Assembly (NCBI GenBank): GCA_013141015.1
Contig: JABFRT010000042.1
Location: 1 to 59,045 of the forward strand
Reading direction: 5' to 3'
Length of the DNA: 59,045 bases
Source: Hyphomicrobium sp.
Lineage (GTDB): Bacteria; Pseudomonadota; Alphaproteobacteria; Rhizobiales; Hyphomicrobiaceae
Shown here one piece after another: positions 26,721 to 35,914 of the stretch. Position 1 is the stretch's first letter, and the number at the start of each line of letters is the position of its first letter. Under the pieces are notes generated by a model. That model did not search any database. It worked only from the letters and a program-made list of their open reading frames with translations, and had not been told where the DNA came from. Made by a program: the position numbers and the translations under genes.

Positions 26721-26736
26721 TGTGATAACAATCACA
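26721..26736. promoter_or_regulatory. CRP/FNR-type palindrome
   Basis: TGTGATAACAATCACA matches the classic CRP half-sites exactly (TGTGA-N6-TCACA). It lies in an A+T-rich 295-base interval, about 120 bases upstream of the marR-type start. CRP-like regulators in alphaproteobacteria can use such sites; binding here is inferred from the motif only. Confidence 0.5.
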
Positions 26737-26895
26737 AATCAGTGTTCAAGGTCTAGAAAAAAACACCCATATTCAAGCAAAAATTACATTTTGCCACTAA
26801 TGAAACCTTTCGTAGAAAGATCTTATTCTGGCGTAGACTGAGCGTCTGTTGCAGAATAGTCTGTACTTCAACTTACGACCTTCAGATGATCACTG

Positions 26896-27519
26896 TTATC
26901 GCAATTCGTGGCGCTTTAACAGTCCCACTTGTGCAATTGCGAATGCCATCGTCAACGGCATGATACCAAAAACCTTGAAACTCACCCAGAAATCGGTCGA
27001 GAACCCGCGCCAGACAATTTCGTTGAGCACGGCAAGAAACACAAAGAACAACCCCCAACGGATCGTCAGCTGGCGCCAGCCTGCCTCGGTAAGCTTAAAG
27101 ACGTCACCGAAAACGATTTTGAGCAGCGTGCGCCCACTTGCCAAGCCCGCAAACAAAATCGCGGCAAACAAACCGTTAACGATGGTGGGTTTGAGCTTAA
27201 TGAACTGGTCGTCCTGCAGCCACAACGTCAGGCCGCCGAACACGAACACGAAAAACCCGGTGACCAGCGGCATGGTTGGAATGCGCCCGAGCAATTTTTT
27301 GGAAAGCAGCAACGCAATCAGCGTCGCCACCATGAATGTGCCGGTGCCGTAGAAGATGGCCTGCTTGGGGTCGGCGAGGAACTTGCCAGCCTGCCAATTG
27401 ACCAGGAAGAACACCAGCAGCGGCCCAAGCTCCACCAGCAGCTTGATCGCTTGCTTGCTGTCGAACTCGGGCTCAGCCTGCTTGATTTCGCTGGTCTCTG
27501 ACTTGTCGTGTGTTGTCAT
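26896..27519 (-). CDS. ispZ: IspZ/YciB family inner membrane septation protein (copy 1)
   Basis: A 207-aa integral membrane protein with about six helices. It belongs to the YciB/IspZ (intracellular septation A) family, which affects cell-envelope and septum synthesis. Family blocks are LLVELGPLLVFFLVNW, LTLWLQDDQFIKLKPTIVN and LTEAGWRQLTIRWGLFFV. The N-terminal 20 residues are polar. It is six bases downstream of a second family member on the same strand and is probably translated from the same message as that copy and ftsY. The interval after its stop is A+T-rich and holds no obvious terminator. Confidence 0.9.
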   Translation of the reverse strand: MTTHDKSETSEIKQAEPEFDSKQAIKLLVELGPLLVFFLVNWQAGKFLADPKQAIFYGTGTFMVATLIALLLSKKLLGRIPTMPLVTGFFVFVFGGLTLWLQDDQFIKLKPTIVNGLFAAILFAGLASGRTLLKIVFGDVFKLTEAGWRQLTIRWGLFFVFLAVLNEIVWRGFSTDFWVSFKVFGIMPLTMAFAIAQVGLLKRHELR

Positions 27520-27525
27520 CGCAAA

Positions 27526-28167
27526 TTACTCCGCAGCCGGAGGCAGGCGGTGCTTCTGCATGAGGCGGGTCATCACCCAGGCGTACACCCCGGTGACCGG
27601 AAGCACGATGGCGATTTTGAAAAACACCCAAATATTTATGCCGCTCATCTGTTGGCCAAAAACGTTGTACATCTCTGTTCCGTTGAATGTCAGACGTACG
27701 TATTCGTTGGCAACAGCCGTCAACAAGAAGAACATCGCAAAGCTGAGCGTGAACTGGTTCCAGCCTTTTTCGGTGTAATAGAAGGTTTTTTCAAACGCGT
27801 ATTTGAAGAAATTGCGCTTGGTCCACAAACCGAACAGCAGGAACGCCGCAAACAGCGCATTGAAGATCGTAACTTTGATGATCACCCACGTCGGATTGTC
27901 GGTGACGAGCGCGAGCGTGCCAAATGCGATTGTAACGCCGGACGCGATCAGCGGAAAAATCGGAAAACGCTTGAGCACCAATTTCATCACGATAATAGCG
28001 AGGATCGTGGTTGAGATGATTGCGATTGTACCGTGGCGCAGGGTCGGGTCGGATTCAGAATAGATCGCGTTGGTCACAAACATCGCGATCAGCGGTCCAA
28101 ATTCACTAAGGATGTTGACCGTCTGCTCTACGTTGAATGGAAAGAAACGCTTCTTCTTCATGTCCAT
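27526..28167 (-). CDS. IspZ/YciB family inner membrane protein (copy 2)
   Basis: A 213-aa protein of the same family as the adjacent ispZ, with about six membrane helices. Corresponding blocks are ILSEFGPLIAMFVTNAIYS, LVTDNPTWVIIKVTIFNALF and YTEKGWNQFTLSFAMFFLLT. Identity with copy 1 is low by eye, so the duplication is old or one copy came from elsewhere. The usual Rhizobiales order is ftsY followed by one ispZ; here two sit in tandem. The start MDMKKKRFFPF at 28167 is reasonable; a start at the second Met is also possible. Confidence 0.88.
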   Translation of the reverse strand: MDMKKKRFFPFNVEQTVNILSEFGPLIAMFVTNAIYSESDPTLRHGTIAIISTTILAIIVMKLVLKRFPIFPLIASGVTIAFGTLALVTDNPTWVIIKVTIFNALFAAFLLFGLWTKRNFFKYAFEKTFYYTEKGWNQFTLSFAMFFLLTAVANEYVRLTFNGTEMYNVFGQQMSGINIWVFFKIAIVLPVTGVYAWVMTRLMQKHRLPPAAE

Positions 28168-28228
28168 CGTTTCAACCGTCCCTCAATATCGTTTGAAATG
28201 AGTTGCTTGTTCGAAAGGCCGTCGCACG

Positions 28229-29419
28229 TCAACTGTTTGCAATCGCCCGGGCGAAGTCTTTGGCCTCAAAGGACTGCAAGTCTTCTATCCCTTCGCCAAC
28301 GCCGATAGCATGAACGGGAAGAGCGAATTTTTCGGCAATTGCGACGAGGATTCCGCCACGGGCTGTACCATCCAACTTTGTCATGACCAACCCCGTCACG
28401 CCCGCGCGATCGCGAAACACTTCCACTTGGCCAAGCGCGTTTTGCCCGGTCGTCGCATCGAGCACAAGCACCACGTCATGAGGCGCATCCGGATCAAGCT
28501 TTTTTAAGACCCTGACCACTTTTTCAAGCTCTTCCATAAGCACCTGCTTGTTTTGCAAGCGCCCAGCCGTATCCAGCAAAAGCACATCCGCGCCAGAGGC
28601 TTGCGCCTCCTTTAAGGCTTCAAAAGCCAGGCTGGCTGAATCTGAGCCGACAGACCGTGCGACCACGGGGCACCCGGTCCGGGCCCCCCAGACTTTCAGC
28701 TGATCGATAGCGGCGGCCCGGAATGTGTCGCCCGCCGCGAGCACCACCTTTTTGCCGTCGCGGGTCAATTTGGATGCGAGCTTGCCGATTGTTGTGGTTT
28801 TGCCGGTGCCGTTGACGCCAACCATCATAATGACGTGCGGGCGGCGCGCGGGATCCACCACCAGTGGTTTAGCGACAGGCGCCAGCACGCGCTCGACTTC
28901 TTCCGACAGAATGGCGCGCACGTCGTCGGCTGAAATGCCTTTTTCAAAGCGGCCCTTCGAAATCGCGGCCGTGATCCGCCCCGCCGTTGGCACGCCGATA
29001 TCCGATTGGATCAAAAGGTCTTCGAGGTCTTCAAGCGTTGCTGAATCGAGTTTGCGCTTGGTGAAAAGCCCGGTGATGCCGTCGGAAAGTTTTGCCGACG
29101 TTTTGCCAAGACCGGCTTTGAGTTTCTGGAACCAGCCAACCTTGGGTTCAGCTTTTGCGGCGGTGGCCGGGGTCTCAGCCGCGGCCGGTTCATGCACGAC
29201 AGGCGTCGCTTCGACGTGCGCGGCACCAACCGCATCACCGGCGTCAGCGACCCCCGAAGCGGATTCCGGCGTGGCTTCAATCGCCGCCGGGAAATCTGCA
29301 ACGTCCGGCGGAATTTCAATGCGTGTATCAGCCGGTGAGGGCGCTGCCTTCGGCGCCTCAGCCTTGCCGCCGAACAGCCGCCCGAACAGGCCTTTTCGTC
29401 TTCCGTCCTGCTCGCTCAC
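28229..29419 (-). CDS. ftsY: Signal recognition particle receptor FtsY
   Basis: SRP receptor GTPase that docks Ffh-ribosome complexes at the membrane for co-translational insertion. It is 396 aa. An acidic, Ala/Glu-rich A domain of about 95 residues is followed by the N and G domains. The P-loop GVNGTGKTTT, the DTAGR motif (LLDTAGRLQNK) and TKLDGTARGG are intact. Its start codon overlaps the stop of mtaB in an ATGA, so translation is coupled. Its partner Ffh is encoded about 5 kb to the right of ftsY. Confidence 0.96.
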   Translation of the reverse strand: MSEQDGRRKGLFGRLFGGKAEAPKAAPSPADTRIEIPPDVADFPAAIEATPESASGVADAGDAVGAAHVEATPVVHEPAAAETPATAAKAEPKVGWFQKLKAGLGKTSAKLSDGITGLFTKRKLDSATLEDLEDLLIQSDIGVPTAGRITAAISKGRFEKGISADDVRAILSEEVERVLAPVAKPLVVDPARRPHVIMMVGVNGTGKTTTIGKLASKLTRDGKKVVLAAGDTFRAAAIDQLKVWGARTGCPVVARSVGSDSASLAFEALKEAQASGADVLLLDTAGRLQNKQVLMEELEKVVRVLKKLDPDAPHDVVLVLDATTGQNALGQVEVFRDRAGVTGLVMTKLDGTARGGILVAIAEKFALPVHAIGVGEGIEDLQSFEAKDFARAIANS

Positions 29420-30705
29420 GCCGCAACCTCGTTGTTGAAGTCCTGGCTGACGACCTTGCCGGTTAGTCTGGCTCCGTCATGATGTGCCGTCTCAACGCGC
29501 ACGAGCGAACCCGCGCGCGGCGGATTACCGCCTGTCATCGTCACCTCGAAAAATTGTGGTGTCCGGCCAATGCCGCCGTTTTCCATGAGCACGTCATGCA
29601 CGCGTCCGGTCTGGCGCTGCAGATACGACGCCAAAGCCTGTGCGCCCTTGTGGCGCAAGCGCGCGGCCCGCTGTTTGATGGCGCTGCCCGGCACTTGCGG
29701 CATCTTTGCCGCTGGTGTGCCTTGACGCGGTGAAAATGGAAACACGTGCAGAAACGTCAAATCGCAGTCATCGGCAAGCGACAGTGAGTTCTCAAACATC
29801 GCCTCGGTTTCCGTTGGGAACCCGGCGATAATATCAGCACCGAACACCGTATCAGGACGCAAGCGCCGCACCTCTTTGCAGAAGCGCACAGCATCGCCGC
29901 GCAAATGGCGGCGCTTCATGCGTTTCAAAATCATATCGTCGCCAGACTGCAGCGACAGATGAAGGTGCGGCATCAGGCGTGGCTCATCGGCAATGGCCCG
30001 CATCAACTCGCGATCAGCTTCGACCTGATCGATTGAGGACAGCCGCAAGCGCCGCAAATCTGGCACGTGCTTCAGGATCTGGCGCACCAGTTTTCCAAGA
30101 GACATCTCGCCTGGCAAATCCGGTCCATACGACGTGATATCGACACCCGTCAGCACGACTTCCGGCACGCCGTTTTCAACGACACGGCGGACTTGCGCTA
30201 CGATTTCGCCGGCGGCGACCGACCGCGACGGACCGCGCGCATAGGGAATAATGCAGAACGTGCAGCGATGATCACAACCGTTCTGGATTTGCAGAAACGC
30301 GCGTGCCTTCGAGTGCATGGCATCAATCATGTGCGGCGCGGCCTCGCGCACACTCATGATGTCGTTAACCTGCACACGCTCAACACCGCCAATCGACAAG
30401 CCGCTGAATGTTTCCGCTCTCAGCTTCTCGTCATTGCCGATCACATGATCAACTTCGGCCATGTCCGCGAACCGCTCAGGCTCTATTTGCGCAGCGCAGC
30501 CGGTGACGATGATCCGCGCTGAAGGATTCTCGCGCCGCAGCTTGCGGATTGTCTGTGTCGCCTTGCGGACAGCCTCACCGGTTACAGCGCAGGTGTTGAC
30601 GATGATGGCGTTATCGAGTCCGGCAGCGTGCGCATGGCCGCGCATCACCTCTGATTCGAAGGCGTTCAACCGGCAACCCAACGTGATTACGTCAATTTTG
30701 CTCAT
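29416..30705 (-). CDS. mtaB: tRNA threonylcarbamoyladenosine methylthiotransferase MtaB
   Basis: Radical-SAM enzyme that adds a methylthio group to t6A37 of certain tRNAs. It is 429 aa. The N-terminal UPF0004 domain carries the first iron-sulfur cluster cysteines (LGCRLN, NTCAVTGEA, GCAAQIEP). The radical-SAM CxxxCxxC is CDHRCTFC. The C-terminal segment is a TRAM-like substrate-binding domain. The length and the LGCRLNAFES start separate it from MiaB and RimO. It lies between dapF and ftsY, the common Rhizobiales order. Confidence 0.93.
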   Translation of the reverse strand: MSKIDVITLGCRLNAFESEVMRGHAHAAGLDNAIIVNTCAVTGEAVRKATQTIRKLRRENPSARIIVTGCAAQIEPERFADMAEVDHVIGNDEKLRAETFSGLSIGGVERVQVNDIMSVREAAPHMIDAMHSKARAFLQIQNGCDHRCTFCIIPYARGPSRSVAAGEIVAQVRRVVENGVPEVVLTGVDITSYGPDLPGEMSLGKLVRQILKHVPDLRRLRLSSIDQVEADRELMRAIADEPRLMPHLHLSLQSGDDMILKRMKRRHLRGDAVRFCKEVRRLRPDTVFGADIIAGFPTETEAMFENSLSLADDCDLTFLHVFPFSPRQGTPAAKMPQVPGSAIKQRAARLRHKGAQALASYLQRQTGRVHDVLMENGGIGRTPQFFEVTMTGGNPPRAGSLVRVETAHHDGARLTGKVVSQDFNNEVAA

Positions 30706-30763
30706 AAATTGCTGCGTAAATCCGGTTTCAAGGGCTCACTCTTGTCGCGCGCATCGCGCCGAT

Positions 30764-31624
30764 TCAGCGCGACCGTTGGCTCTGTTCAATCACGCCCTCG
30801 TATTCAAACTCAACCGGGCCGGTCATCAGAATGCGGTTGGCGTCAGTCCACTCGATGACCAGCGGCCCGCCGGGCAATGTGACCGTCACCTTACGATCCG
30901 TGAACTTCTTGCGCACCGCGCAGACCGCTGCTGCACACGCTGCCGAGCCGCACGCTTGCGTTAGGCCGGCGCCGCGCTCCCAGGTGCGCAGCGTGATCGC
31001 GCCGCGCGACGTAACATGAGCCAGCGAGATGTTGGCGCGCTCTGGAAAAATCGGATGGTTTTCGAGCATTGGGCCAAGCCGCCCGAGGTCATAAGCGTTG
31101 ACATCATCGACCCAGAAAATCGCGTGCGGATTGCCGACGTTGACGACCGACGGCGAGTGCAGAACCGGCTTGTCGATTGGGCCAATCTGCAATTCGATGG
31201 CGCGGGTGTCACGGAATTCTTCTGACGTTGGAATATCCTGCCAGCCAAAGCGCGGCTCACCCATATCAACCGTGATCGAGGTATCGTCGCGGACGGCTGT
31301 GTCGAGCACTCCGGCTTTCGTCTCAACCTTGAAACTGTTGCGGCCAAGCGCGCGAGCCAGCCACCAGCCGACGCAGCGCATGCCGTTACCGCAGGCGCCA
31401 GCTTCTGAACCGTCAGCGTTGTAGATCCGCACGTATGACACCGTGCCCGGCGTTTTGGCGGCGTGCAGCACCATCATCTGGTCGAACCGCGAACGGTCAT
31501 GAGCGGCAATATCCGCGACCTCAGCCGCTGCAAAAATTTTGGAACTGGCGCGCAGATCCACGACCACGATCTCGTTGCCGAGGCCGTTCATTTTGACAAA
31601 TGGTATGCTGGCGGATGTCGTCAT
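30764..31624 (-). CDS. dapF: Diaminopimelate epimerase
   Basis: Interconverts LL- and meso-diaminopimelate for lysine and peptidoglycan, without a cofactor. It is 286 aa. The two catalytic cysteines are at about residue 78 (ACGNGMRC) and 225 (TQACGSAAC). The MNGLGNEIVVVDLR start block is typical. I chose ATG 31624, with purine-rich GGGGCG just before it; ATG 31633 adds three residues. mtaB follows 58 bases downstream on the same strand. It is divergent from the sugar dehydrogenase gene. Confidence 0.96.
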   Translation of the reverse strand: MTTSASIPFVKMNGLGNEIVVVDLRASSKIFAAAEVADIAAHDRSRFDQMMVLHAAKTPGTVSYVRIYNADGSEAGACGNGMRCVGWWLARALGRNSFKVETKAGVLDTAVRDDTSITVDMGEPRFGWQDIPTSEEFRDTRAIELQIGPIDKPVLHSPSVVNVGNPHAIFWVDDVNAYDLGRLGPMLENHPIFPERANISLAHVTSRGAITLRTWERGAGLTQACGSAACAAAVCAVRKKFTDRKVTVTLPGGPLVIEWTDANRILMTGPVEFEYEGVIEQSQRSR

Positions 31625-31687
31625 GCGCCCCATATATGGCGAGGAAGCCTGAAAACACAATTCACCTGAGGCTGCAGAGAGGCATTG

Positions 31688-32851
31688 ATGCTGTCGCACC
31701 GGAACCGGGCCACCACGCTGGCCATCACGCTGGCCTTGACGCTAACCCAAGCTGGGGGTGCTCACGCCGTACAGACCAAAGCGCCAGCCGCGCCCGCGAC
31801 CGCTGTCAAGGTTGAAGAGGTTGCCAAGGGCCTCACCAATCCGTGGGGCATGCAGTTCCTACCCGACGGGCGGATTCTGGTGACCGAACGGCCCGGCCGG
31901 ATGCGCCTTATCGCTAAGGACGGCAAGATCTCGGAGCCGATTGGCGGCTTGCCGCATGTGGTCCAAGGCGGACAAGCGGGCCTGCTTGACGTTCTTCTGG
32001 CGCCGGATTTTGCCACCTCTGGCACCATCTATTTCTCTTACGCTGAGCCTCGCGGGTCCTTCAAGAATGGCACGTCCGTGGTGCGGGCGACGTTGAAGCT
32101 GGATGCCAACGGCGGCGCGATTTCAGACGGCACAGTGATTTTCCGCCAGCAACCGGCGATCACGGGGCGTCATCATTTCGGCTCGCGGCTGGCGTGGAGC
32201 AAAGACGGTACGCTGTTCATTACAACTGGTGATCGCGCGAGCGAACGCGACAGTGCACAGGACCTTACCACCCACCTCGGCAAAATCATCCGTCTGAATT
32301 CCGATGGCACGGTGCCGAAAGACAACCCGTTTATCGGCGCCAAAGATGTGCGCCCCGAAATCTGGAGCTACGGTCACCGCAATCTGCAGGGCGCGGCTGT
32401 CAACCCGGCGACCGGTGATCTGTGGACCACCGAGCACGCAGCCAAGGGCGGCGACGAACTTAACAGGCCGCAGGCGGGCAAAAACTACGGCTGGCCGCTG
32501 ATCGCATGGGGCACGGATTACGATGGCTCGCCCATCGGTGACGGCAGTACCGCCAAGGACGGTCTTGAACAGCCGGTCTATTTTTGGAACCCGTCAATCG
32601 GCACGTCCGGTTTAGCATTTTACAACGGCGATTTGTTCAAGGGTTGGAAGGGCAACATTCTCGCGGGTGGCCTTGCCGGCATGGCACTCGAACGGCTTGT
32701 GATGGATGGCGATAACGTGGTCGCTACCGAAACGCTGCTTTCAGATAGGGGTGAGCGTATTCGTGACATCCGTCAGGGACCTGACGGCGCGGTCTATGTT
32801 TTGACCGACGACGCCAACGGTAAGTTATTGCGTCTCATACCAAAGCCTTGA
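31688..32851 (+). CDS. PQQ-dependent soluble aldose sugar dehydrogenase family protein
   Basis: A 387-aa secreted six-bladed beta-propeller of the YliI/GdhB family. The signal peptide is cleaved near AHA at about residue 27. Family marks are GLTNPWGMQFLPDGRILVTE, the RHHFGSRLAW block with the catalytic base His, ITTGDRASE, WSYGHRNLQG and GGDELNRPQAGKNYGWP. Such enzymes oxidise sugars in the periplasm using pyrroloquinoline quinone; the window has no pqq synthesis genes. ATG 31688 follows GAGAGG at about 5 nt. Confidence 0.92.
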   Translation: MLSHRNRATTLAITLALTLTQAGGAHAVQTKAPAAPATAVKVEEVAKGLTNPWGMQFLPDGRILVTERPGRMRLIAKDGKISEPIGGLPHVVQGGQAGLLDVLLAPDFATSGTIYFSYAEPRGSFKNGTSVVRATLKLDANGGAISDGTVIFRQQPAITGRHHFGSRLAWSKDGTLFITTGDRASERDSAQDLTTHLGKIIRLNSDGTVPKDNPFIGAKDVRPEIWSYGHRNLQGAAVNPATGDLWTTEHAAKGGDELNRPQAGKNYGWPLIAWGTDYDGSPIGDGSTAKDGLEQPVYFWNPSIGTSGLAFYNGDLFKGWKGNILAGGLAGMALERLVMDGDNVVATETLLSDRGERIRDIRQGPDGAVYVLTDDANGKLLRLIPKP

Positions 32852-32989
32852 TCTCGCCGTTTGCAGCGACATTCGCTTGAAGGACCGGCGAAGTTCGTCC
32901 ATCCTTGATAAACCACAAGCTGGTGTGCGACAACGCGCCTCAGGCCGGGGAAACGAAAGCTCCCCGGATCACTGCGCCAAGGAGGGGCC

Positions 32990-33805
32990 ATGACAAATAC
33001 ATCAGCCGTTGCGACCGCGAGTCCGCGTGCAAAGTCTCAATGGCCTGAAATCCGGACCATCGGCACAGGCGACATTCTCGACGCCTTGGAAGCCGGGATT
33101 CGCGATTTCAAGACCGCTCCCAAATACGGCTTGTTCTTCGGCTTCGTTTTCGCAGCTGGCGGGTGGATCATCATGCTGCTGTTGACGCAATATGATCTGC
33201 CGTTCCTCGCGTATCCGCTGGCCACAGGTTTTGCGCTGGTCGCGCCGTTTGCTGCCTCCGGCCTGTATGACGTCAGCCGGAAACTTGAGCTGGGCCAGCC
33301 TCTGGATTGGCCCGGCGTACTGGGAGCAATCCGCAGCACCAGCATTAAAGAACTGGCGTGGATGGCTGTCGTCAGCGTGTTTTCGCTGATCATCTGGATG
33401 GATATCGCGGCGTTTCTGTTTTTCGCATTCATGGGCTTTGGCGGCGGCGATTCCGGCAACCTGGTGCAAAGCATCCTGACTACGCCAGCCGGTTGGATGT
33501 TCCTCGCCATCGGCAACGTCATCGGCGCATTCCTGGCCGCGATTGTGTTCTCCTATTCGGCCGTATCATTCCCGATGCTGTTTGACCGGGAAGTGGATTT
33601 CGTTACCGCCATGGTCACCAGCGTCAAGTCGGTGTTGCAGAACCCCAGGGCGATGTTCTTCTGGGCTGCCACGATCGGCATTCTGCTGCTGATCTCACTG
33701 GCTTCGCTGTTCATTGGCCTGATTGTGATCATGCCGGTCCTCGGCCACACCACTTGGCACGTCTACCGCAAGGTGGTCGGGGCCTCGCCAACGCCGGCGG
33801 CCTGA
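32990..33805 (+). CDS. DUF2189 family integral membrane protein
   Basis: A 271-aa protein with about six transmembrane helices between residues 45 and 260. The N-terminal IRTIGTGDILDALEAGIRDF and the MLFDREVDFVTAMVTSVKSV block are typical of DUF2189 proteins, often found near cytochrome or respiratory genes. The function is not established. AGGAGG-like AAGGAGGGG precedes the ATG by about 3-6 nt. A short GTG-initiated frame begins 11 bases after its stop. Confidence 0.85.
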   Translation: MTNTSAVATASPRAKSQWPEIRTIGTGDILDALEAGIRDFKTAPKYGLFFGFVFAAGGWIIMLLLTQYDLPFLAYPLATGFALVAPFAASGLYDVSRKLELGQPLDWPGVLGAIRSTSIKELAWMAVVSVFSLIIWMDIAAFLFFAFMGFGGGDSGNLVQSILTTPAGWMFLAIGNVIGAFLAAIVFSYSAVSFPMLFDREVDFVTAMVTSVKSVLQNPRAMFFWAATIGILLLISLASLFIGLIVIMPVLGHTTWHVYRKVVGASPTPAA

Positions 33806-33816
33806 GGGAGGCCGCC

Positions 33817-33996
33817 GTGCCGCAACCCCGGCGAAGCTCTAATGCGCTGTTGTTTCGTGTCGCATTTGCCCGCGCCCGGCCGTGTTACTGCTACGGCTGT
33901 ATTTGCCTGACGCAGGAAGAAAAAGCCTATGAGCGGCGGGTGTTTAGGCTCGCCCGGGCCTGGGGTAAGATTCTGAAGGCGGAGCGGCGGAGCTAA
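33817..33996 (+). CDS. Small basic Cys-containing protein, uncertain
   Basis: A GTG at 33817 follows GGGAGG at about 5 nt, 11 bases after the DUF2189 stop. It opens a 59-codon frame rich in Arg, with three cysteines close together (PCYCYGCICL; four in total) and an amphipathic basic C-terminus. The ribosome-binding site and tight spacing favour translation. I do not recognise the protein, and short high-G+C frames arise by chance, so confidence is low. Confidence 0.35.
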   Translation: MPQPRRSSNALLFRVAFARARPCYCYGCICLTQEEKAYERRVFRLARAWGKILKAERRS

Positions 33997-34306
33997 CCGC
34001 TGGGCTGGAAGCCCGCCGCATTGACTTTAGCAGCCCTTTCCAGCATACGAACTCCATCCAACCGGCCCTGAACCTCAGAGCCGCCGCCTTACACATGGTC
34101 ATTCCAACCTGAATGGCCGGGAGGTAAGGGGGTCAACATCCGGCGGCGCGTTGCGCTCCCGGGTGCATATTTGTTTGGGCTCACGGGCTGTTCCGCGCGC
34201 TGCGGGCCAATGAGCGGTAACACTGCAATCGTGGCGCGCGCGGGCCCTCCGCCGGGCGGCGCATAAGCGCCGGGCCGCGGTCGCGGCCTTGGAGAAGACC
34301 GGACTT
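33997..34306. other. Gene-free interval upstream of ffh
   Basis: Strongly G+C-rich, with several small palindromes, the clearest being GGCGC-ATAA-GCGCC at about 34257-34270 and CCGCG-GT-CGCGG just after it. I looked for the SRP RNA (ffs) consensus near its partner gene ffh and did not find the GGAAGG...GCAGC core. No credible ORF is seen. Confidence 0.4.
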
Positions 34307-35905
34307 ATGTTTCAAACGCTGCAAGATCGACTGTCTGGCGTATTCGACAAGCTGACCGGCCGCGGTTCGCTGTCGGAGGCCGACGTTTCGGATGCGATGC
34401 GCGAAGTCCGCCGGGCGCTGCTTGAAGCTGACGTGGCCCTCGATGTCGTCAAGGACTTTACGGACAAGGTCAAAGCCAAAGCCATCGGCGCGGAAGTGCT
34501 GCGCTCGATCAAACCCGGCCAGATGGTCATCAAGATCGTCAACGACGAACTGGTCGCGATGCTTGGCTCGGACGCTGAGCCGATTGATTTGGCCGCGGCA
34601 CCTCCAGTTGGCATTCTGATGGTCGGCCTGCAGGGCTCCGGCAAAACCACGACGACCGCCAAGATCGCTTATCGCCTGACCAACCGGGACAAGAAAAAAG
34701 TCCTGATGGCGTCGCTCGACACGCGCCGTCCGGCAGCACAAGAACAGCTGCGCGTGCTCGGCGAGCAGACGAATGTTGCGACACTGCCGATTGTTGCCGG
34801 CCAGAACCCGTTGCAGATCGCGCGCCGCGCCGAAGAAGCAGCCAAGCTCGGCGGCTACGACGTCATCATCTACGATACCGCCGGCCGCGTGACGGTCGAT
34901 GAAGAACTGATGGACGAAGTGCGCGACGTCAAAGCTGCGATCCGTCCGCATGAAACGCTGCTGGTCGCCGACGCGCTGACCGGCCAAGACGCCGTCAACA
35001 CCGCCAAAGCCTTCGATGGCCGCATTGGCGTCACCGGCATCGTGCTGACCCGCGCCGACGGCGATGGCCGCGGAGGTGCAGCCCTTTCGATGCGCGCCGT
35101 CACCGGCAAGCCGATCAAGCTGATGGGCGTTGGCGAAAAATGGGACGCACTTGAGGATTTCCACCCCGGCCGTATCGCCAGCCGCATCCTTGGCAAGGGC
35201 GACGTCGTCTCTCTCGTCGAAAAAGCCGCGCAAACCATCGACGTCGAAAAAGCCACGAAAATCGCCGAGAAAATGCGCAAAGGCGCATTCGATCTCGAAG
35301 ACATGGCCGAGCAGCTGAAGCAAATGGAACGCCTGGGCGGCATGGGCAGCATCATGGGAATGCTGCCGGGTCTCGGCAAACTCAAAGATAAGGTCGATGA
35401 GGCCAAGGCGTCGAAAAACTTCAAGCAGATGGGCGCGATCATCAGCTCGATGACCCCCAAGGAGCGCCGCAATCCCAAGGTGCTTGATGCGCGCCGCAAG
35501 CGCCGCATCGCGGGCGGCTCCGGCACGACACCCGCCGATATCAACAAGCTCATCAAAATGCACATGCAGATGGCCGAGCTGATGAAGCAGATGGGCCGCA
35601 ACCCAGGCATGATGGGCAAGATGGCCGGCATGATGGGTCTGCCCGGCGGCGGGCGCAGCGCGGGGCCGTCGGAAGCAGAACTTGCACAGATGCAGGCCGA
35701 ACTTGCCAAGCTCGATCCCAAAGCGCTCGAACAGTTGCCAGCGGAATTGAAAGACATGCTGCCGGCAGGCGGTGCGCAACCCGCAAAGGGATTGCCGGGC
35801 GTAGCTTTGCCAAAAGGGCTGCCAGGACTTGGCGGGTTGCCAGGTCTCGGCGGTATGGGCGGCGGGTTCCCCAAATTCCCGGGCTTCCCCGGCAAGAAGA
35901 AGTGA
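34307..35905 (+). CDS. ffh: Signal recognition particle protein Ffh
   Basis: GTPase that binds 4.5S/SRP RNA and hydrophobic signal sequences. It is 532 aa. Domains run N (1-90), G (P-loop GLQGSGKTTT at about 107, YDTAGR, and LTRADGDGRGGAAL), then the Met-rich M domain. The C-terminal tail is glycine/proline-rich (GLGGLPGLGGMGGGFPKFPG), longer than in E. coli and usual in alphaproteobacteria. The start MFQTLQDRLSGVFDKL has GGAGAAG about 11 nt upstream; a TTG six codons earlier is less likely. A small gene and rpsP follow on the same strand. Confidence 0.96.
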   Translation: MFQTLQDRLSGVFDKLTGRGSLSEADVSDAMREVRRALLEADVALDVVKDFTDKVKAKAIGAEVLRSIKPGQMVIKIVNDELVAMLGSDAEPIDLAAAPPVGILMVGLQGSGKTTTTAKIAYRLTNRDKKKVLMASLDTRRPAAQEQLRVLGEQTNVATLPIVAGQNPLQIARRAEEAAKLGGYDVIIYDTAGRVTVDEELMDEVRDVKAAIRPHETLLVADALTGQDAVNTAKAFDGRIGVTGIVLTRADGDGRGGAALSMRAVTGKPIKLMGVGEKWDALEDFHPGRIASRILGKGDVVSLVEKAAQTIDVEKATKIAEKMRKGAFDLEDMAEQLKQMERLGGMGSIMGMLPGLGKLKDKVDEAKASKNFKQMGAIISSMTPKERRNPKVLDARRKRRIAGGSGTTPADINKLIKMHMQMAELMKQMGRNPGMMGKMAGMMGLPGGGRSAGPSEAELAQMQAELAKLDPKALEQLPAELKDMLPAGGAQPAKGLPGVALPKGLPGLGGLPGLGGMGGGFPKFPGFPGKKK

Positions 35906-35914
35906 GCGCGGGTC

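Noticed and set aside
33997-34306. Possible SRP RNA (ffs) upstream of ffh
   Set aside because: The conserved GGAAGG...GCAGC core is absent on both strands.
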